Of a DNA stretch of 64,000 bases, positions 51,001-59,599 are shown piece after piece. Made by a program: the position numbers and the translations under genes. The stretch is from positions 31,391,624 through 31,455,623 of the forward strand of contig NC_092096.1 of NCBI RefSeq assembly GCF_045679555.1, given 5' to 3'. Positions within the stretch are counted from its first letter, which is position 1, and each line of letters opens with the position of its first letter. The notes below the pieces were generated by a model. That model searched no databases, was not told the origin of the DNA, and worked only from the letters and a program-made list of their open reading frames with translations. The stretch is from Salvelinus alpinus (lineage: Eukaryota; Chordata; Actinopteri; Salmoniformes; Salmonidae).

Positions 51001-54000
51001 TCTGTGCCATTATACTCCTGATGGTGTGCTCCAAAATATGGAGTATGTCTCGATTCTGATATTCAGAAATGTACTTTAATTTATTCAACATTCAAAATAT
51101 GAATATCTCAAAAGAGATTCGTCTTCAAAGAAAGCAGAGCGCGCTCCCACTTTCCAAGGGGCAACCACAGAGCAGCCTCAACTCTCCCGACTTCTCAGTC
51201 TACTTGCCCCAGGAAATAGGGGAACCCTTAAGGTGCCTGCTACAATCAGTTTTCTGAGTTTTACCTGGTTACATTCAGGAAGAAGAAAAAAATCGCCCCA
51301 CCACTCTGGGACCTGTGGTGCCACCTTTGAGATATGATACATTTTATGAGCACCACCAACACAGTGAATGGGAAAATGGATTCAAAGGAAACTCCGTCTG
51401 CTGGTGATTTGCCGAATGTGCAATCATAAAGGTCGCCGGAACTGTTCCCACCTGAGATTCAGGCAGTATATATACAGTACCAGTCAAAAGTTTGGACACA
51501 CCTACTTATTCAAGGGTTTTTCTGTATTCTTACTATTTTCTACATTGTAGAATAACAGTGAAGACATCAAAACTATGAAATAACACATATGGAATCATGT
51601 AGCAACCAAAGAAGTGTTAAACAAATCAAAATATATTTTATATTTGAGATTCTTCAAAGTAGCCACCCTTTGCCTTGATGACAGGTTTGCCCACTCTTGG
51701 CACTCTTTCAACCAGCTTCATGAGGTAGTTATCTCTAATGCATTAACAGGTGTGCCTTGTTAAAAGTTTCCTTCTTAATGCATTTGAGCCAATCAGCTTT
51801 GTTGTGACAAGGTAGGGGTGGTATACAGAAGATAGCCCTATTTGATCAAATACTTACCTAGTTAAATAAAGGTGAAATAAAATTTAAAAAATAACTTAGC
51901 CTGAAGACCCGACGTTGAATTGCATAGAATTCTACTTTGGGCAGATATGTGCGTTTGGTTGAGCAAAGTTACCTCTCACGACCTCTACCAGCCAGAATGA
52001 TTAATAAAATGATACTTTACCGGTTGTCTGTGAGGTTGGTCCTTTAGCAGGTAAGAATGTGACATCAAATATCGACAGATCAACCTGACCTTCAGTATGC
52101 TGGTCTGTATTTAATTTTTATTTACATTTTTTATTTTCAATACTGATGCAATTCACATGTGACAAACACTTGCACAATATGGCCGAGCCTAGCCGAACTT
52201 CCAGCTGATTGCGAGGAAACGTTCCCTTTGTCGACTATATTCAGCTATTGTTTACATATTGTGCATCACGCGCAATGCGTCAATAGATTGAAAATACAAG
52301 CGACAGAACCTACCTGCGCCGCAAACATTTGCGTAAGGTAAAGGTTTTCAGACCTGCGTGAGCTGCCAATGGAATCATCAGATACAACCAGAGAAGGTCC
52401 ATGTGAGCAGCCGACTGAAGGAGCGGCTGGAGAACTGGTGGAGGGCCGAGAACCACATCCAACCATGGTAGCCTGGAGAGGCGGGACAAAGACCTCAAGC
52501 AGGAGTTCCGGGGTCTATGACAATCTAACCTCACATCCCTCACGTCTCCCAAGCTGAGCTTGCCAGCCAGAGCCCATGAATGGGTCTGCCAACACCAAGT
52601 CGACTGAGGGTTGACATAGCAGGGACTTCAACTCCACAGCAGGGTTTTGAAGTAGCAATGATGTTAACCTCAACCTCAACCCCAGCACCAGGAGACCAGT
52701 CCAGCAGCACCAATGTCAACCCTCCAGCATTCCTGTGGAAGGAGCCAAAAATGCCTTCTTACCAGCAGAGGGTGGACATTGAAAACTACCTGCTGAAGTT
52801 TTTAACGAATGGCCAAGGCGTGGCGGTGGCAAGAGGAAGAGTGGGCTGCCGTCTAAATCCATTGCTCAAGGGAAAGGCCATAGAGGCTTACACAGCAACT
52901 GATGAGGGGTTGTCCATAGTCTACAAGGACCTGAAGGAAGCACTGCTGGTGAAGTTGGACATCTCTCCAGAGACCTACCTTCAACGCTTCAGAGCTGGAT
53001 CGACACCATCGGGAGAGTCACAGACGAAGACTTCCCACCGCCTCAGGGACTTCTACTGCCGATGGGTTCGACCGGAGAAGACACAGGACAAGATTGGTGA
53101 GGTCGTCATCCTCGAGCAACTTCTACAAGTTCTGCCACACAACACTCGGACCTGGGTCCGAGAGCATGAGCCCAAGGATGGGCTTATGGCGGCCAAGCTG
53201 GCACTGCAGTACCTCAACATACGAAAAGGAGGCCCATCACGACCTGCAGCATCCACTCCAAGAAGCTTCAGAGGCATAAGGGACACCAGGAACACCACAG
53301 ATGGTGGAGGTAACTCTGGGGGGGGGGGTGTCTGGGAGGAGTAAGTAAGGGATCGTGCAGTTTGTTCAGATGGGAGGGACCTGTTTTTATTGTCAGCAGC
53401 AAGGGCACAAAGCTTCGATGTGTCCACCACGTAAGTCCAAGCTCTCAGGTTTACTGTTAAGTGCCCAGAGGGTGAGATGGTGTTCAGGATAGGCAGAGTG
53501 GGGGAGAGTCAGTCTTGCTACCTGTGAAAGTGAATGGTCAAAGTCTCACTGAAGTGCTTGACACTAGTAGTTCCCTGTCTCTGATGCAGACCTTTGGAAA
53601 ATATACATTTTAAAAACTCTAATAAAACAATTTAATATAACCTACACAATCACAATAAATCCATAATTTATTTAAGGCAGGTCTAAAGAAACATGATATG
53701 AAGAAAATGTAGTCTATTTCAGAAGAACCAAATAGCATATTCTAAGTCGTCCATATGTTAGGCCCTGATCTGGCAATGTCATATGGTTGTGGGCTACAAT
53801 AGCTAATTTAATAATTCCTGTGGCATTATTTACCTGTAGAGGTTAAGTCAAAACTGTAACTCTACCACTCCGGAACATTCACTGTCATCTTGGTAAGCAA
53901 CTCCAGTGTAATTTTGGCCTTTTGTTTTAGGTTCTTGTCCTGATGAAAGGTGAATTCATCTCCCAGTGTCTGAGGGAAGGAGACTGAACCAGGTTTACCT

Positions 54001-57000
54001 CTAGGATTTTGCCAGTGCTTAGCTCCTTTTCCATTTATTTTTATCGTGAAAAACTCCCCAATCCTTAACGATTACAAGCATACCCATAACATGATGCAGC
54101 CAGCACTATGCTTGAAAATATGTAGCGTGGTACTCAGTAATGTGTTTTATTTGCCCCAAATTTGTTTTCAGGACAAAAAGTGAATTGTAAACAGAATGCA
54201 TGTTTTGGAATACTTCTTATTCTGTAAATGCTTCCGTCTTTTCACTGTGTCAATTAGATTAGTATTGTGGATTAACTACAATGTTGTTGATCCATCCTCA
54301 GTTCTCCTATCACAGCCATTAAAGTCTCCTGCGCAATGTTTATAATCGGAGGCGGAGCCTGTCTGCATAGCTTGCTCACCCGCAGCTCACCAGCTGATGT
54401 AGGCTGTGTGTGTTGCATCCTTCCGAATGCTGTTGTGCTCATTAATTGTGCTCATCACTGAAAAGCTTTCAATCTCTCCAAAAACTCTCATTCCATTCAA
54501 TTTAGTAGTCAGATTTTAGTCACAGAGATCATTTTGTTTCGTCTCGTTTTAGTCAACTGAATTGAATAGTAATTGTTGCTTAGGTATAGTTTCTTTCTGG
54601 GTCTATTTAGTTAGCTATAGTCTTGTCAGTTGCCACTGAAAAATAGGTGTTTGACATATTTTAGTTACTATTTTTGATCTGCACTGATTATGCACAATTA
54701 CAGGAGGTGCTCTCCTAACACACACACAGTTTTCTATTGCTATCCTTGTGGGAACCAAAGAATTGATTTCCATCCAAAATCCTATTTTCCCTAACCCTAA
54801 ATCTAACCCTAACCTAACCATAACCCTAAACCCCTAAAACTATACCTAATCGTAACTCCTAACCCCAAACCTAATTGTAACCCTAAACCTAGTCCCTAAG
54901 CCTAAAATAGGGTTTTTCCTCATGGGGACCGGCAAAATGTCCCCGAATTTTCCTTGTTTTACCTTGCCCACAAGGATAGTTAAACAAACACACACAACCT
55001 TACATAAATATATCCTTTTTCTCAGCCACTTTACCCTTGTTTGTATGCTTTTAACTACCTCATCTACAGTTGAAGTCGGAAATTTACATATACTTAGGTT
55101 GGAGTCACTAAAACTTGTTTTTCAACCACCACAAATTTCTTGTTCACAAACTATAGTTTTGGCAAGTCGGTTAGGACATCTACTTTTGTGCATGACACAA
55201 GTAACTTTTCCAACAATTGTTTACAGACAGATTATTTCACTTATAATTCATTGTATATCAATTCCAGTGGGTCAGAAGTTTACATACCCTAAGTTGACTG
55301 TGCCTTTAAACAGCTTGGGAAAATCCAGAAAATGATGTCATGGATTTAGAAGCTTCTGATAGGCTAATTGACATCATTTGAGTCAATTGGTGGTGTACCT
55401 GTGGATATATTTCAAGGCCACCCTTCAAACTCAGTGCCTCTTTGCTTGACATCATGGGGAATATCTAAAGAAATCAGCCAAGACCTCAAAAAAAAACCTT
55501 GTAGACCCCCACAAGTCAGGTTCATCCTTGGGCGCAATTTCCAAACGCCTGAAGGTACCACGTTCATCTGTACAAATAATAGTACGCAACTATAAACCCC
55601 ATGGGACCACGCAGCCGTCATACCGCTCAGGAAGGAGACGCGTTCTGTCTCCTAGAGATGAACGTACTTTGGGGCGAAAAGTGCAAATCAATCCCAGAAC
55701 AACAGCAAAGGACCTTGTGAAGATGCTGGAGGAAACAGGTACAAAAGTATCTATATCCACAGTAAAACGAGTCCTATATTGACATAACCTGAAAGGCCAC
55801 TCAGCAAGGAAGAAGCCACTGCTCCAAAACTGCCATAAAGAAGCCAAACTACGGTTTGCAACTGCACATGGGGACAAAGATCGTACTTTTTGGAGAAATG
55901 TCCTCTGGTCTGATGAAACAAAAATAGAACTGTTTGGCCATAATGACCATCGTTATGTTTGGAGGAAAAAGGGGGAGGCTTGCAAGCCGAATAACACCAT
56001 CCCAACCGTGAAGCACGGGGGTGGCAGTATCATGTTGTGGGGGTGCTTTGCTGCAGGAGGGACTGGTGCACTTCACAAAATAGATAGCATTATGAGGAAG
56101 AAAAATTATCTGGATATATTGAAGCAACATCTCAAGACATCAGTCAGGAAGTTAAAGCTTGGTCGCAAATGGATCTTCCAAATGGTCAATGACCCCAAGC
56201 ATACTTCCAAAGTTGTGGCAAAATGGATTAAAGGCAACAAAGTCGAAGTATTGGAGTGGCCATCACAAAGCCCTGACCTCAATCCCATAGAAAATGTGTG
56301 GGCAGAACTGAAAAAGCATGCCAGCTCTGTCAGGAGGATTGGGCCAAAATTCACCCAACTTATTGTGGGAAGCTTGTGGAAGGCTACCCGAAACATTTGA
56401 CCCAAGTTAAACAATTTAAAGGCAATGCTACCAAATACTAATTGAGTGTATGTAAACTTCTTACCCACTGGGAATGTGATGAAAGAAATAAAAGCTGAAA
56501 TAAACCATTCTCTCTACTATTATTCTGACATTTCACATTCTTAAAATAAAGTGGTGATCCTATCCTAATTTTTACTAGGATTAAATGTCAGGAATTGTGA
56601 AAAACTGACTTTAAATGTATTTGGCTAAGGTGTATGTAAACTTCCGACTTCAACTGTATCACCAGTATACCTGCAGTCATATCAGTACATGTACATTCTT
56701 GTGTTCTTTCTCTACTGGAATTGACACTTACATTTATTTGTATTTTTTACTTCTATATTGACACTGCTATTTTTGATTTTTATACTGCATTGTTAAAGTT
56801 TTTCAGTGTAGACTTACAGCCTCTACTCTACCCGACAGGGTAGCAGGAGGACCCATGCAGGAACACGGAATAACGGAATCTTTAAAAAAAAATCAAGACT
56901 GTTGTTTTCTTCTGTCTCATAAATACATTTATAAGATCTAAACAACCATTACTGTTTCAATGTTATATGCAGGGGTGCAACTTTCACATTCTGAAATTGC

Positions 57001-58047
57001 ATTTTTTTAACCATTATTTAACTAGGCAAGTCAGTTAAGAACAAATTCTTATTTACAATGACTGCCTACCCCGGCCAAACCCAGACGACGCTAGGACAAT
57101 TGTGCGCCACCCTATGGGACTCCATCATGGCCGGATGTGATACAGCGTGGATTCGAACCAGGGTGTCTGTAGTGACGCCTCATGCACTGAGATGCAGTGC
57201 CTTAGACCGCTGCGCCACTCGGGTTCCCTATCATTGGAATGTGATACAAAACGAGGCAATGGTGTGCTTTAGGACCATGCGGATACCTCCGAGCGGTCGG
57301 GTAGGCTGTTTGGAGTGTTTATCCGAGTGGATAAAAATAATAATACAAAAAAATAGTTATGCACCCCCACTACTAAAACCAAAGTTACGCCCCTGGTTAT
57401 ATGTAATACTGTAGCTCTCATAACATAACAGAAAAGCAGGCAATAGGTCAGGTGGTAATAGATAGGTGGGAATAAACAGAATTAAATGGAATTAGACAGT
57501 CTCTATGGGAATAGACTCACAGGTAGTCCGTTGCAGGTGAGTAGCTGGGCCTTTCCACTTGTTACAGTGAAGGATCCCAGAGGACTGCTTCCTCCAACCT
57601 CTCTGGCTTGTAACATAAACCCAATGAATGGAGTGGAAGCTGCCAGGAGCCTGACTGTAAACAACAGTGTTTAGTTGATTTAAACACCACCATAGAAAAT
57701 GGAGACGGTTATTCATTCCATATCTACTTTTCAGCATATCTACCTATAACAGCCAAACCATAGATAGATTAATAAAGCCTATAGGCCTAGTAGTGAGGGT
57801 TCAATATCTCTGCATGAACCCTCCAGTAATAGAGAAAACTACATGATGTCTCACCTATGATTTCATCGCCCTCCTTAAAGCTGAACCGGTCAGTGGTGAC
57901 AGAGAATGGAGCGGGCCTTTGCTGCGCGCCGTTTTTGTGTTGCGGTGTCATATTGTCACACGCCCCAGTCACCTTTCCGGAGCTGTAGCACTGCACCGCA
58001 CGCAGATAACACGCCAATAACACAATGATAAATATGTATCGTTCCAT
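44940..58047 (-). CDS. frrs1: frrs1-like putative ferric-chelate reductase 1, 15 exons, 574 aa
   Basis: Membrane cytochrome b561 of the Reeler-DOMON type, proposed to reduce ferric iron at endosomal or plasma membranes. Coding exons (minus strand): 57855-58047, 57521-57654, 49602-49699, 49276-49417, 48107-48301, 47705-47806, 47384-47528, 46950-47057, 46682-46797, 46175-46261, 45907-45998, 45732-45790, 45450-45587, 45161-45186, 44940-45029. All phases join and total 1725 bp. Layout: signal peptide about 1-19; Reeler about 20-165; Ser/Thr-rich linker; DOMON about 195-335; cytochrome b561 about 365-530; C-terminal membrane helix about 549-570. Haem histidines H372 (AHGSLM), H413 (AHVSLM), H443 (GAHPVLG) and H479 (NWSHA) are all kept. 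FRRS1L lacks the b561 part, so this is FRRS1 rather than FRRS1L. Human FRRS1 is about 590 aa. Intron 2 (7.8 kb) is full of mobile elements. Confidence 0.93.
45161..45186 (-). CDS. frrs1: frrs1 exon 14, 26-bp microexon (predicted)
   Basis: Bounded by CTTCTAG acceptor and GTACGA donor. Its 26 bases change phase 1 to phase 0 exactly as the neighbouring exons require, and encode HAENASES. Without it exon 15 would be read in a non-hydrophobic frame. The donor is non-optimal. Confidence 0.6.
45450..45587 (-). CDS. frrs1: frrs1 exon 13
   Basis: Between CTTCCAG acceptor and GTGAGA donor. Encodes the last b561 helices: [39 protein letters not shown]. Confidence 0.93.
45732..45790 (-). CDS. frrs1: frrs1 exon 12
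   Basis: 59-bp exon between TTTTCACAG and GTAAGG. Encodes [19 protein letters not shown] with haem ligand H479. Confidence 0.93.
45907..45998 (-). CDS. frrs1: frrs1 exon 11
   Basis: Encodes [20 protein letters not shown] and FRCGPHHH with haem ligand H443. The acceptor GTGTTTATAG|GGAGCC is part of a 21-bp tandem duplication (see the repeat at 45989-46039). Confidence 0.93.
45989..46039. repeat. 21-bp tandem duplication containing the exon 11 splice acceptor
   Basis: GATGGGCTCCCTATAAACACA occurs at 45989-46009 and 46010-46030, followed by a partial third copy. Each full unit holds an equivalent acceptor on the minus strand. Use of the distal one adds 21 bp ending in TAG, an in-frame stop. 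Confidence 0.95.
46175..46261 (-). CDS. frrs1: frrs1 exon 10
   Basis: 87-bp exon, phase 0 at both ends, between GTTCCTCAG and GTATGT. Encodes [20 protein letters not shown], including haem ligand H413. Confidence 0.94.
46340..46465 (+). repeat. LINE-type 3' tail in frrs1 intron 9
   Basis: TTGTATTGTCGAGAAGGAAC, CTGCAAGTCAGCATATTG, ATACCATGTGTATCCCGTAC and ACTAATAAAACTTGAAATTT make up a recurrent salmonid tail related to that at 35475-35645. Antisense to the gene. Confidence 0.55.
46682..46797 (-). CDS. frrs1: frrs1 exon 9
   Basis: Between ACTTCAG and GTGAGT. Encodes [20 protein letters not shown] and GKDVWFL, the first b561 helix after H372. Confidence 0.94.
46950..47057 (-). CDS. frrs1: frrs1 exon 8
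   Basis: Between TTTGACAG and GTAAGG. Encodes [17 protein letters not shown] and ends IIKAH, giving the first haem ligand H372 at the start of the b561 core. Confidence 0.92.
47384..47528 (-). CDS. frrs1: frrs1 exon 7
   Basis: Between TTTTCTAG and GTACAG. Encodes the end of [21 protein letters not shown] and [16 protein letters not shown]. The donor was chosen because it supplies the single base needed by exon 8. Confidence 0.88.
47705..47806 (-). CDS. frrs1: frrs1 exon 6
   Basis: 102-bp exon, phase 0. Encodes [19 protein letters not shown] and [15 protein letters not shown] of the DOMON domain. Confidence 0.92.
48107..48301 (-). CDS. frrs1: frrs1 exon 5
   Basis: 195-bp exon, phase 0, donor GTAATG. 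Encodes [20 protein letters not shown] and [20 protein letters not shown], the start of DOMON. The acceptor TTGTAATAG has a weak pyrimidine tract. Confidence 0.92.
48411..48676 (+). mobile_element. tRNA-derived SINE in frrs1 intron 4
   Basis: A-box GGTAGCCTAGAGGTTAGAG, B-box region GGTTGCTAGTTCGAATCC, body GAGCAAGGCACTTAACCC, and the tail AACAGGACAAATACAAATAT. Antisense to frrs1. Differs from the GTTAAC-bearing SINEs of this window. Confidence 0.85.
48714..48960. repeat. GGTTCTACATGGAACC-type palindromic repeat in frrs1 intron 4
   Basis: Built of many short inverted copies of GGGTTCTACATGGAACC and AGGGTTCTTC-like blocks, from GAAAAAAGGGTTCC to GGTTCTAGATAGCACCTTT. A common teleost foldback-like repeat; class uncertain. 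Confidence 0.7.
49276..49417 (-). CDS. frrs1: frrs1 exon 4
   Basis: Between TTTTTACAG and GTGAGT. Encodes [19 protein letters not shown], the end of the Reeler domain, then a Ser/Thr-rich linker ([16 protein letters not shown]). Confidence 0.93.
49602..49699 (-). CDS. frrs1: frrs1 exon 3
   Basis: Between TTCTTCTCAG and GTGTTT. Encodes [20 protein letters not shown] and [12 protein letters not shown] of the Reeler domain. Its 98 bases fit the phases of exons 2 and 4. Confidence 0.9.
49945..50943 (+). mobile_element. Tc1/mariner-type deletion derivative, CAGTGCATT family, 999 bp
   Basis: Left end CAGTGCATTATTGGGAAAGT after TA (49943-49944); right end is the complement ending TCCGAATGCACTG before TA (50944-50945). 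Lies in frrs1 intron 2, antisense to the gene. Confidence 0.9.
50296..50800 (+). pseudogene. Transposase remnant of the CAGTGCATT element
   Basis: Pieces in shifting frames: [20 protein letters not shown] and [12 protein letters not shown] (first Asp block), preceded by a helix-turn-helix-like part. The region with the second Asp and the Glu is deleted; AGCTTGGTGGTGTCAGCATC jumps straight to the 3' end. Confidence 0.75.
51475..51842 (+). mobile_element. Tc1 fragment, CAGTACCAGTC family, left end only
   Basis: Intact left TIR after TA (51473-51474), continuing through the leader to CAGAAGATAGCCCTATTTG just before the transposase start. It is then replaced by an isolated SINE-type tail, ACCTAGTTAAATAAAGGTGA (about 51848-51880). 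Confidence 0.88.
51885..52360. other. No gene seen; intron 2 of frrs1
   Basis: No recognised repeat boundary. May include 5' sequence of the gag-bearing retroelement that follows. Confidence 0.3.
52580..53344 (+). CDS. Retrotransposon Gag ORF with SCAN-like region (gypsy/Gmr1-type), partial
   Basis: A 254-residue open frame antisense to frrs1 in its intron 2. Residues about 131-213 have the pattern [44 protein letters not shown] and AAKLALQYL, matching the SCAN-like capsid region of Gmr1-type Ty3/gypsy Gag, the presumed ancestor of vertebrate SCAN domains. A related upstream piece ([12 protein letters not shown] in another frame, about 52418-52455) suggests the true Gag began near 52369. The ORF ends after a run of G that probably shifted the frame; a zinc knuckle follows in another frame. 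No protease, RT or LTR was found. It could be a decayed retrotransposon or, less likely, a kept Gag-derived gene. Confidence 0.65.
   Translation: MGLPTPSRLRVDIAGTSTPQQGFEVAMMLTSTSTPAPGDQSSSTNVNPPAFLWKEPKMPSYQQRVDIENYLLKFLTNGQGVAVARGRVGCRLNPLLKGKAIEAYTATDEGLSIVYKDLKEALLVKLDISPETYLQRFRAGSTPSGESQTKTSHRLRDFYCRWVRPEKTQDKIGEVVILEQLLQVLPHNTRTWVREHEPKDGLMAAKLALQYLNIRKGGPSRPAASTPRSFRGIRDTRNTTDGGGNSGGGGVWEE
53382..53423 (+). pseudogene. CCHC zinc knuckle, out of frame with the Gag ORF
   Basis: [14 protein letters not shown] has exact C-x2-C-x4-H-x4-C spacing. It lies about 40 bp after the Gag ORF in a different frame, as expected for the nucleocapsid end of Gag after a frameshift. Confidence 0.7.
53450..53970. 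other. No gene seen; intron 2 of frrs1
   Basis: Nothing recognisable. The pol part expected after a gypsy gag is not visible. Confidence 0.35.
53975..54335 (-). mobile_element. Internal fragment of the CAGTGCCTTCAG Tc1/mariner family
   Basis: CCAGGTTTACCTCTAGGATT, TACCCATAACATGATGCAGC and GTTGTTGATCCATCCTCAGT match the interior of the element at 25693-27162 (26176-26540). Both TIRs are missing. Confidence 0.82.
54690..54990. repeat. Dispersed repeat with telomere-like CCCTAA tracts
   Basis: TATCCTTGTGGGAACC at 54740-54755 and CCCACAAGGATA at 54968-54979 are an inverted pair enclosing degenerate (CCCTAA) runs at about 54788-54905 and GGGACCGGCAAAATGTCCCC. Recurrent in teleosts; class unknown. 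Confidence 0.55.
55067..56656 (+). mobile_element. Tc1 transposon, Sleeping Beauty-type, 1590 bp, in frrs1 intron 2
   Basis: Both TIRs (CAGTTGAAGTCGGAAATTTA on the left) are present with TA flanks (55065-55066, 56657-56658), and the inner direct repeat GTGGGTCAGAAGTTTACATA is at about 55267-55286. The best-preserved copy of its family in the window; antisense to frrs1. Confidence 0.96.
55454..56400 (+). pseudogene. Tc1 transposase pseudogene, long open frame with one stop
   Basis: ATG at 55454, then one extra base shifts the frame within the first codons. From 55528 to 56400 a single frame covers helix-turn-helix ([13 protein letters not shown]), the second HTH and the whole DDE domain, broken only by TGA at 55780-55782, where the family has CGA (a CpG transition). 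The first Asp is kept ([11 protein letters not shown]). The second is changed to Val ([11 protein letters not shown]). The Glu is kept (NPIENVW). A deletion near the C-terminus replaces the RARRPTNLTQ segment. Confidence 0.93.
56660..57000. other. No gene seen; intron 2 of frrs1
   Basis: AT-rich sequence without recognised features. Confidence 0.35.
57005..57229 (-). mobile_element. tRNA-derived SINE (tRNA-Leu-like head)
   Basis: On the minus strand it starts GAACCCGAGTGGCGCAGCGG (A-box) and has GGTTCGAATCCACG (B-box), then CGGCCATGATGGAGTCCCAT and the tail GTTAACTGACTTGCC-like complement at 57020-57040. In the same sense as frrs1, inside intron 2. Confidence 0.88.
57521..57654 (-). CDS. frrs1: frrs1 exon 2
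   Basis: Between TTGTTTACAG and GTGAGT. Encodes [20 protein letters not shown] and [19 protein letters not shown], the core of the Reeler domain. Confidence 0.94.
57855..58047 (-). CDS. frrs1: frrs1 exon 1 (first coding exon)
   Basis: The ATG (complement of 58045-58047) opens a signal peptide, [20 protein letters not shown], then [17 protein letters not shown] and the start of Reeler. Ends GAAATCATAG|GTGAGA. Upstream stops make this the first usable ATG. Confidence 0.93.
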
Positions 58048-58211
58048 TTAGATTAAATTATTTAAACGAAAACTGTAAAAAATAGTCTACTGATGGAGAC
58101 CATAACCCACCGATGCCAGCAAATTGTGAAGTTTGGGTGAGGGGCAGAATTTGTATTATAGTGCCTTGTGGGTGGAGAGTACTAGTATACTACTAGTCGC
58201 GACAGGTTATG

Positions 58212-58626
58212 CTGCGTTCATAACCAAGTGGGATGGTGGAAATGACCAATTGTGACGTCGTAAATATTAGTTGGATGCATTCACTTCTTGATAGAATGCT
58301 GATTGGCTAATGGCTAAGTTCGCCAACAAGCTCTGTCAACCATAAACTAAAAGTACAGCTATTATGCTTGTAAACAAATGATAGTGTTCAAAAACCACAT
58401 TAATAGATTGTTTTTAAGAAATTGTGTTTTGTTGTTGCATTTAACTGCCGAAAATGTTGTTATCGAGGTCACTTCCTTGACTTCAGAGGTCAGCATGTGG
58501 GAGAAGTCGGGGCTCAGGTATGATAGACGAGTTTTCCTTTCGTAATTACCAGTTGGAGGGGCATTCAAGTGGATATTTCAGAGTTGTATGGGTAAATACC
58601 ACCTTCCCACTGGGTTATGAATGCAG
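58212..58626. mobile_element. Foldback element immediately upstream of frrs1
   Basis: The ends CTGCGTTCATAACCAAGTGG (58212) and CCACTGGGTTATGAATGCAG (to 58626) are inverted repeats of about 28 bp with three mismatches. The left end is only 165 bp from the frrs1 start codon. No secure target duplication. Confidence 0.75.
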
Positions 58627-58886
58627 GGTATAACAGGTTGGCTAAATAGAGATGTGTAGAGCTCGAAACTTTGGGTTTCTTGACAAAATTTGCCATCTTC
58701 AAATTATTTGTTATTATGTTCCGGCCCCTTGACCATCCACTCAAGAAAAGAAAAATGGCCCGTGGCTGAATCTAGTTCCCATCCAGTTGACTACTTTAAA
58801 ATGGTGAAAGTCCTCAATGGTGCTGCCCATGCTAAAACTGGCTTTTGGGTACTCGAGACCTCTATAGAGTACCACAGTATGAGTCG

Positions 58887-59102
58887 TAATACCCATAAAA
58901 CCTAGCGGTCAAACAGGAAAAAGGTTCCAATCGTTTTTCCACCATTCATTTTTCCCATAGGGGATTTTAGAAACATTTAAAATAAGAGCTGTGTTTCGTG
59001 TAGGCTTACCCTGGCGTGATGTTTTGATAACCCTGTGAATCTCTTGGACAAGTTGACATTTATCAAAATTCCCTGTTTGACCGCTAGGTTTTATGGGTAT
59101 TA
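58887..59102. mobile_element. Foldback MITE, 216 bp
   Basis: Near-perfect 31-bp inverted ends: TAATACCCATAAAACCTAGC and GGTCAAACAGG on the left, CCTGTTTGACC and GCTAGGTTTTATGGGTATTA on the right. Confidence 0.85.
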
Positions 59103-59109
59103 GTTCACC

Positions 59110-59420
59110 TCCACTGTGGGGCTGTATATATCTCTATGGTTGCTTCCCACAATACCGTACCAATGTTCCTTCCAGGCTTACAGTTTTCTACATTAGCTTT
59201 GGTGCAATTATCACAAGTATGTGGTGAATTTTCTAAACTCTTAGTACAAAAATCCAAACCGATAACTGTAATCAAATTAAACAAAGGAATTTAATGAAAC
59301 TTAACGATTAGCAGCCACTAGTTTGAATCAATCTTGAGCATTTGGCCATTGGTTCTCATCGACATCACAGTAACTCACCTCATTGTTCATACACCTGGGG
59401 GAAAAAACATCAAGCCTCAA
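59110..59420. other. No gene seen
   Basis: Nothing recognised between the MITE and the next Tc1. Confidence 0.35.
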
Positions 59421-59599
59421 ATACAGTACCAGTCAAAACTTTGGACACATACTCATTCCAGGGTTTTTCTTTATTTGTACTTTTTTCTACATTGTAGAAT
59501 AACAGTGAAGACATCAAAACTATGAAGTAACACATATGGAATCATGTAGTAACCAAAACAAGTGTTAAACAAATAAAACATATATTTTTGATTTTTCAA

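Noticed and set aside
52310..53430. Minus-strand frames over the Gag region
   Set aside because: Antisense of the Gag ORF; proline- and serine-rich artefacts.
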